This document shows, in pieces, positions 36,001 through 38,380 of a stretch of DNA of 38,380 nt. The notes under the pieces were generated by a model. The model saw nothing but the letters and a program-made list of their open reading frames with translations. It was not told the origin of the DNA and did no database searches. How positions within the stretch are numbered: position 1 is the stretch's first letter; the number at the start of each line of letters is the position of its first letter. The position numbers and the translations under genes were made by a program. This stretch comes from Actinomycetota bacterium (GTDB lineage Bacteria > Actinomycetota > Thermoleophilia > Gaiellales > Gaiellaceae), in the NCBI GenBank assembly GCA_005884005.1, contig VAWI01000060.1, forward strand, positions 1 to 38,380. Direction: 5' to 3'.

Positions 36001-36297
36001 GGCCTCGCTGTCGCTCGCCAGCGGCCCTCGACTGCCAACGGCGTCGTCTTCATGCTGCTCGAGGACGAGTTCGGGCAGGTGAACCTGATCGTGCCACCGC
36101 CGGTCTATCAGCGCTTCCGTCCGCTCGTCCGCAGCGAGCCGCTCGTGCTCGCCCGCGGGCGGTTCGAGCGAGCCGGCCGGAATCAGAATGTGCTCGTGCA
36201 CGAGTTCGAGTCACTCGTTCCGCTTGCGAAGGACGTCGCAAACGGGGCGGACGTGTTCGGCTCACTACCGGCTGCACACCACTTCGGACACCGATAG
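33079..36297 (+). CDS. dnaE2: Error-prone DNA polymerase DnaE2
   Basis: 1072 residues, the size of DnaE2 rather than replicative DnaE1. It performs translesion synthesis with ImuB. N-terminal PHP domain: GYVELHAHSAYSFLDGAS and ALTDHDGIYG. The catalytic aspartates are intact: Asp399 and Asp401 in PDIDLDFPRD and Asp549 in FLKIDLLGLG. RGRGSSVGSIVCYLTGL, SQHPGGM, FGFPKSHAAAFGLLAYQS and a C-terminal OB domain (HGGRIAVAGLAVARQRP) follow. TTG 33079 is the first possible start after an in-frame stop and has AGGAG at 33068-33072, six nt upstream. No LexA box is visible in front of it. Its stop TAG is part of the -10-like hexamer of the next gene. Confidence 0.94.
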   Translation: MGYVELHAHSAYSFLDGASLPEELAIRAAELGYGALALTDHDGIYGSLEFAQAAKAFGVRPITGAEVTLADGSHVTLLVESAAGYANLCRLLTAAHAGTRIQGKERELLEPALEQAVLEQLNEGLVCLSGCARHGLGVRNPNAAAPLAQAFGRDRFFVELQRPFERGDARRNAVLRELAEALGVATVATGDVHAHDRRLTALQDALVAVKNRTSLDGCEAERRGNRESFLRPPAEIEELFPHDRDAVERSGELSERLQFDLNEDLGYRYPDFTENGEPAIAQLKSVCDHAFAARYSGRNGHKRKARARLDEELKLIDELGLAGFFLLHWEVLELARELAVEVRGRDSPRSTLPPGRGRGSSVGSIVCYLTGLSHVDPVAAGLSLGRFLNRDMAAVPDIDLDFPRDIREKLLPAVSDKYGREHAALVAAFPTYNARGAIRDVGKALGLPHAELERLARITEGNPRRVAEEVVSLPDAETKLRSPRWRAFCELCREIGGLPRHASQHPGGMVISSRPLVELVPVMPAAMAGRQLVQWDKDSCADAGFLKIDLLGLGMLSAVEECVELIAERQTEPLDLSRIALDDPDVYADIQRADTVGVFQIESRAQMQSLLRTRPENLEDLTVQVALVRPGPIQGKAVHPYIEHRQRLREDPSFVPPVDHPLLAEPLKDTLGVVVFQDQVLEVAMALAGFSVGEAEGLRRAMSRKRSEEAIEAYRGRFVDGAARKGVDGETANLVYDKLASFSGFGFPKSHAAAFGLLAYQSTWLRYHHPREFLAALLNAQPMGFYPPASLVRDAQRRGVEVRPVDVNRSAAKCGLEDDAVRIGLEYVQSLGEPGAKAVVEERERRGPFAGVRELAQRVELDHNRLEALVASGACDEFGERRHLLWELGLAFRPASVPGSGGEARQLTLALDPTAATPELPEQTPWERMLADYRLTSLSVGTHPLALLRPRLPEEVVSSRNLGDQPHGGRIAVAGLAVARQRPSTANGVVFMLLEDEFGQVNLIVPPPVYQRFRPLVRSEPLVLARGRFERAGRNQNVLVHEFESLVPLAKDVANGADVFGSLPAAHHFGHR

Positions 36298-36300
36298 CTT
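36295..36300 (+). promoter_or_regulatory. Probable -10 of the GH15 gene
   Basis: TAGCTT overlaps the dnaE2 stop codon and ends 6 nt before the ATG at 36307, predicting a leaderless transcript. No convincing -35 is visible. Confidence 0.45.
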
Positions 36301-36306
36301 CCACGC

Positions 36307-38100
36307 ATGGAGCGGATCGACGGGTACGCGCCGATTCGCGAGTACGCCCTGATCGGGGACGGGCGGACGTGCGCGCTCGTCGCGGGGGACGGGTCGATCG
36401 ACTGGCTCGCCCTGCCGCGCCTCGATTCCGAGACCGTCTTCGCACGGCTCCTCGACGCGGAGCGTGGCGGCTCGTTCGAGCTAGCCCCGGCGATCGACTT
36501 CCGCGTCGAGCGGGAGTACGTCGAGGACACGAACGTGCTGCAGACGACGTTCGTCACGGCGCGGGGCACCGCGCGGGTGACGGACGCGATCACCCTCGAC
36601 CACGGGGGACTCCTGCCGTGGTTCGAGCTGGTGCGGCGCATCGACGGTGTGTCCGGCTCCGTGCCGATGCGCTGGCGGATCGCACCGCGGTTCGGCGCCG
36701 GCGAGGGGGCGGGGGAGACGTCGATCGAACGGATCGGTGGAGCGGTCCGTGCGACGTCGCGAGGGCTCAGTCTCGTCGTCTACCCGTTCGACGCCGGCGA
36801 GCCCCACCACAGCGAGACCGAGATCACCGCGTCATTCGAGACAGAGAAGGGCTCGGGCGGGTCGCTCGTACTGCGCGCGACCCACGACGAGCCGATTCCG
36901 TTCGCACGTCGCGATTGGGCCGAAAGGCGGCTCGCCGATACAGCCGCCGACTGGAGCCGGTGGCTTGCCGACGCGGGCGTCGAGGGCGAGTGGAACGCTG
37001 CCGCGCGCCGAAGCGCGCTTGCGCTTCGCCTGCTTACTTACGTTCCGACGGGCGCGATCGTCGCGGCGCCGACGTCGTCGCTACCGGAGCGGATCGGGGG
37101 AGACCGCAACTACGACTACCGGTATTCGTGGGTGCGAGACACAGCGTTCACACTTGACGCGTTGATCAGCCTCGATCTGCTCGTGCAGGTCCACGCCTCA
37201 TTCGCCTGGCTGCTTCACGCGGTAGAGAAGACCGAGCCCGAGCTGCACGTCTTCTACGACCTCCACGGCGAGACGGTCTCAGGAGAAGAAGAGCTAGGCC
37301 TCGACGGCTATCGCGGCTCGCGCCCGGTGCGGCGCGGGAACGGCGCGGCAGGGCAGCTGCAGCTCGGCTGCTACGGCGATCTCCTGGAGACGGCCGAGCT
37401 GTACGTCCGCGACGGCAACGCCCTTGACGATGTCACGGCCGGCAGGCTGGCCGAGATTCTCGACCATCTGACAGGGATTTGGACAAAGAAGGATGCCGGG
37501 CTGTGGGAGTTGCCGGATCAAGAGCACTACACAGTCTCCAAGCTGGGGGTCTGGACGGCCTTCGATCGCGCCCTCCGGCTCGTCGAGGACGGGCAGCTCC
37601 CGCGCGACCGTGCCGAGAGGTGGCGCGAGTGCGCCAAGGACGTGCGCGAATTCATCGAGGACGACTGCTGGTCGGAAGAGCGCGGCTGCTACGTGATGTT
37701 CCCGGGGAGCAGCAAGCTCGACGCAAGCGTGCTCCGGATCTCCCGGATGAACTTCCTCGACGTCCGGGGAGAACGGTTCTCGTCCCTCGTCGACGCGATT
37801 CGGGACGAGCTCGACGCCGGCGGCGGGCTCCTCCACCGCTACAGCGGGCAGCAGCAGGCCGAGGGCGCGTTTGTCGCCTGCTCGTTCTGGCTCGTCGAGG
37901 CTCTGGCCCGGGCCGGGCGCGTGCGCGAGGCGCGGGACACTATGCGCCAGGTCGTCGAGCACGCAAACGACGTCGGGCTCTTCGCCGAGGAGATCGATCC
38001 CGAAACGGGGGCATTCCTGGGCAACTTCCCGCAGGGCCTCAGCCACCTCGCACTGGTCAACGCCGCCGCTGCGATCCGTCGCGCCGACGACGACGCCTAA
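36307..38100 (+). CDS. GH15 family glucoamylase/trehalase
   Basis: 597 residues. The N-terminal beta-sandwich domain starts with YALIGDGRTCALVAGDGSIDWLALPR, typical of this subgroup. The (alpha/alpha)6 barrel follows with SSLPERIGGDRNYDYRYSWVRDTAFTLDAL, GLDGYRGSRPVRRGN, a candidate acid Glu in DLYWE-like position (LWELPDQEHYTVSKLGVWTAFDRAL) and GNFPQGLSHLALVNAA at the end. In actinobacteria such proteins are trehalases or glucoamylases acting on alpha,alpha-trehalose or alpha-glucans; there is no signal peptide, so the substrate is intracellular. Which of the two cannot be decided here. Confidence 0.9.
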   Translation: MERIDGYAPIREYALIGDGRTCALVAGDGSIDWLALPRLDSETVFARLLDAERGGSFELAPAIDFRVEREYVEDTNVLQTTFVTARGTARVTDAITLDHGGLLPWFELVRRIDGVSGSVPMRWRIAPRFGAGEGAGETSIERIGGAVRATSRGLSLVVYPFDAGEPHHSETEITASFETEKGSGGSLVLRATHDEPIPFARRDWAERRLADTAADWSRWLADAGVEGEWNAAARRSALALRLLTYVPTGAIVAAPTSSLPERIGGDRNYDYRYSWVRDTAFTLDALISLDLLVQVHASFAWLLHAVEKTEPELHVFYDLHGETVSGEEELGLDGYRGSRPVRRGNGAAGQLQLGCYGDLLETAELYVRDGNALDDVTAGRLAEILDHLTGIWTKKDAGLWELPDQEHYTVSKLGVWTAFDRALRLVEDGQLPRDRAERWRECAKDVREFIEDDCWSEERGCYVMFPGSSKLDASVLRISRMNFLDVRGERFSSLVDAIRDELDAGGGLLHRYSGQQQAEGAFVACSFWLVEALARAGRVREARDTMRQVVEHANDVGLFAEEIDPETGAFLGNFPQGLSHLALVNAAAAIRRADDDA

Positions 38101-38158
38101 CGAACCCGTCTCGAAAGACTCAGCCCCACCCGCTTAGCAGCCGACGCAAGCGAGCGCC

Positions 38159-38380
38159 TCAGCGGTTCTCGATCTCGAGCGCGAACCGCGGCAGGCGCTT
38201 GAGGACCGCGCGGTTGAACTCGTCCTCGTAGGCTTCGGACGTCTCCTCGTCGAGGGTCGCCGAGAAGTGGTCGCGCAGATCGGCGAGCAGCTCGGTCCCG
38301 GTCTCCACGACGTCGACGTAGTCGCCGTACTTTTCCTCCGCATCGTCGCGCGCCGCGTTGTTGTAGGCGCGCTCGGCCTC
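38159..38380 (-). CDS. 3' end of an unidentified reverse-strand gene (partial)
   Basis: The last 73 codons of a gene whose start lies beyond the window. The C-terminus (EAERAYNNAARDD, YVDVVETGTELLADLRDHF, LDEETSEAYEDEFNRAVLKRLPRFALEIENR-stop) is acidic and helical, with ordinary codon use for this DNA: Ala/Asp/Glu-rich and third-position G+C. No family recognised. The overlapping frame with a start codon inside the window gives an Arg/Ser/Thr-rich sequence and is a shadow. Convergent with the GH15 gene; the 58 bp between them show no clear terminator. Confidence 0.65.
   Translation of the reverse strand, partial: EAERAYNNAARDDAEEKYGDYVDVVETGTELLADLRDHFSATLDEETSEAYEDEFNRAVLKRLPRFALEIENR

Noticed and set aside
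38134-38343. 69-codon reverse-strand ORF with a start codon at the window end
   Set aside because: Arg/Ser/Thr-rich shadow; the adjacent frame, open from the window edge to 38159, has normal composition and codon use.

Overview
The window reads as chromosomal DNA of a high-G+C (roughly two-thirds G+C by eye), deep-branching actinomycete. The order recN - steA - mctB/steB-like - pyrG - Nudix - ald is the neighbourhood known from Mycobacterium and Streptomyces. The two-subunit glycyl-tRNA synthetase (glyQ + glyS) and the recO - glyQ - glyS - ppsR order are shared with Firmicutes and differ from Mycobacterium and Streptomyces. A Thermoleophilia/Gaiellales-like organism is my inference; no rRNA is present to test it.

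Layout. (1) 1-5417: 3' end of recN, then envelope and cell-division genes: SteA-like, an SRPBCC protein, a MctB/SteB-like protein and an unusual fusion of a family-2 glycosyltransferase with a shortened MraY/WecA-like domain. (2) 5414-11805: pyrG, whose start codon is not canonical, a tandem 111-bp repeat, then a tight run of M20 peptidase, DUF3866, aldo/keto reductase, Nudix hydrolase and alanine dehydrogenase. (3) 11954-14701: nucleoside catabolism: deoB, a previously easy-to-miss 44-codon gene overlapping both neighbours, and pyrimidine-nucleoside phosphorylase, with a small membrane protein gene divergent from deoB. (4) 14774-19991: mutM, glutaredoxin, recO, an OB-fold-like protein, glyQ, glyS. 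(5) 20162-26001: a secreted propeller protein, ppsR (regulator of pyruvate phosphate dikinase), a small membrane protein, a secreted protein with an internal duplication, and ppdK itself. (6) 26008-29585: secreted GH26-like protein, small ORF, secreted calcium-binding-repeat protein, rhomboid protease, comB-like phosphatase. (7) 29586-36297: a candidate small structured RNA with terminator, a G/T-rich tract, an SOS promoter with two LexA-type boxes in front of imuB, DUF6504, a repeat cluster, a three-gene reverse-strand island (membrane protein, TfoX-like, bicupin) and dnaE2. (8) 36307-38380: GH15 glucoamylase/trehalase and the 3' end of an unidentified reverse-strand gene.

Three threads run through the window. 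First, many starts have a TAnnnT hexamer about 6-9 nt upstream and no Shine-Dalgarno sequence, so leaderless transcription seems common. In two divergent pairs (small membrane protein/deoB and rhomboid/comB) one 7-bp TAnnnTA element can serve as the -10 in both directions. Second, a dispersed two-hairpin repeat family sits directly behind stop codons, with at least seven copies. Third, the translesion mutasome (imuB + DUF6504 + dnaE2) is split by a reverse-strand island, and only imuB carries visible SOS boxes. I see no CRISPR array, tRNA, rRNA, transposase or prophage gene.
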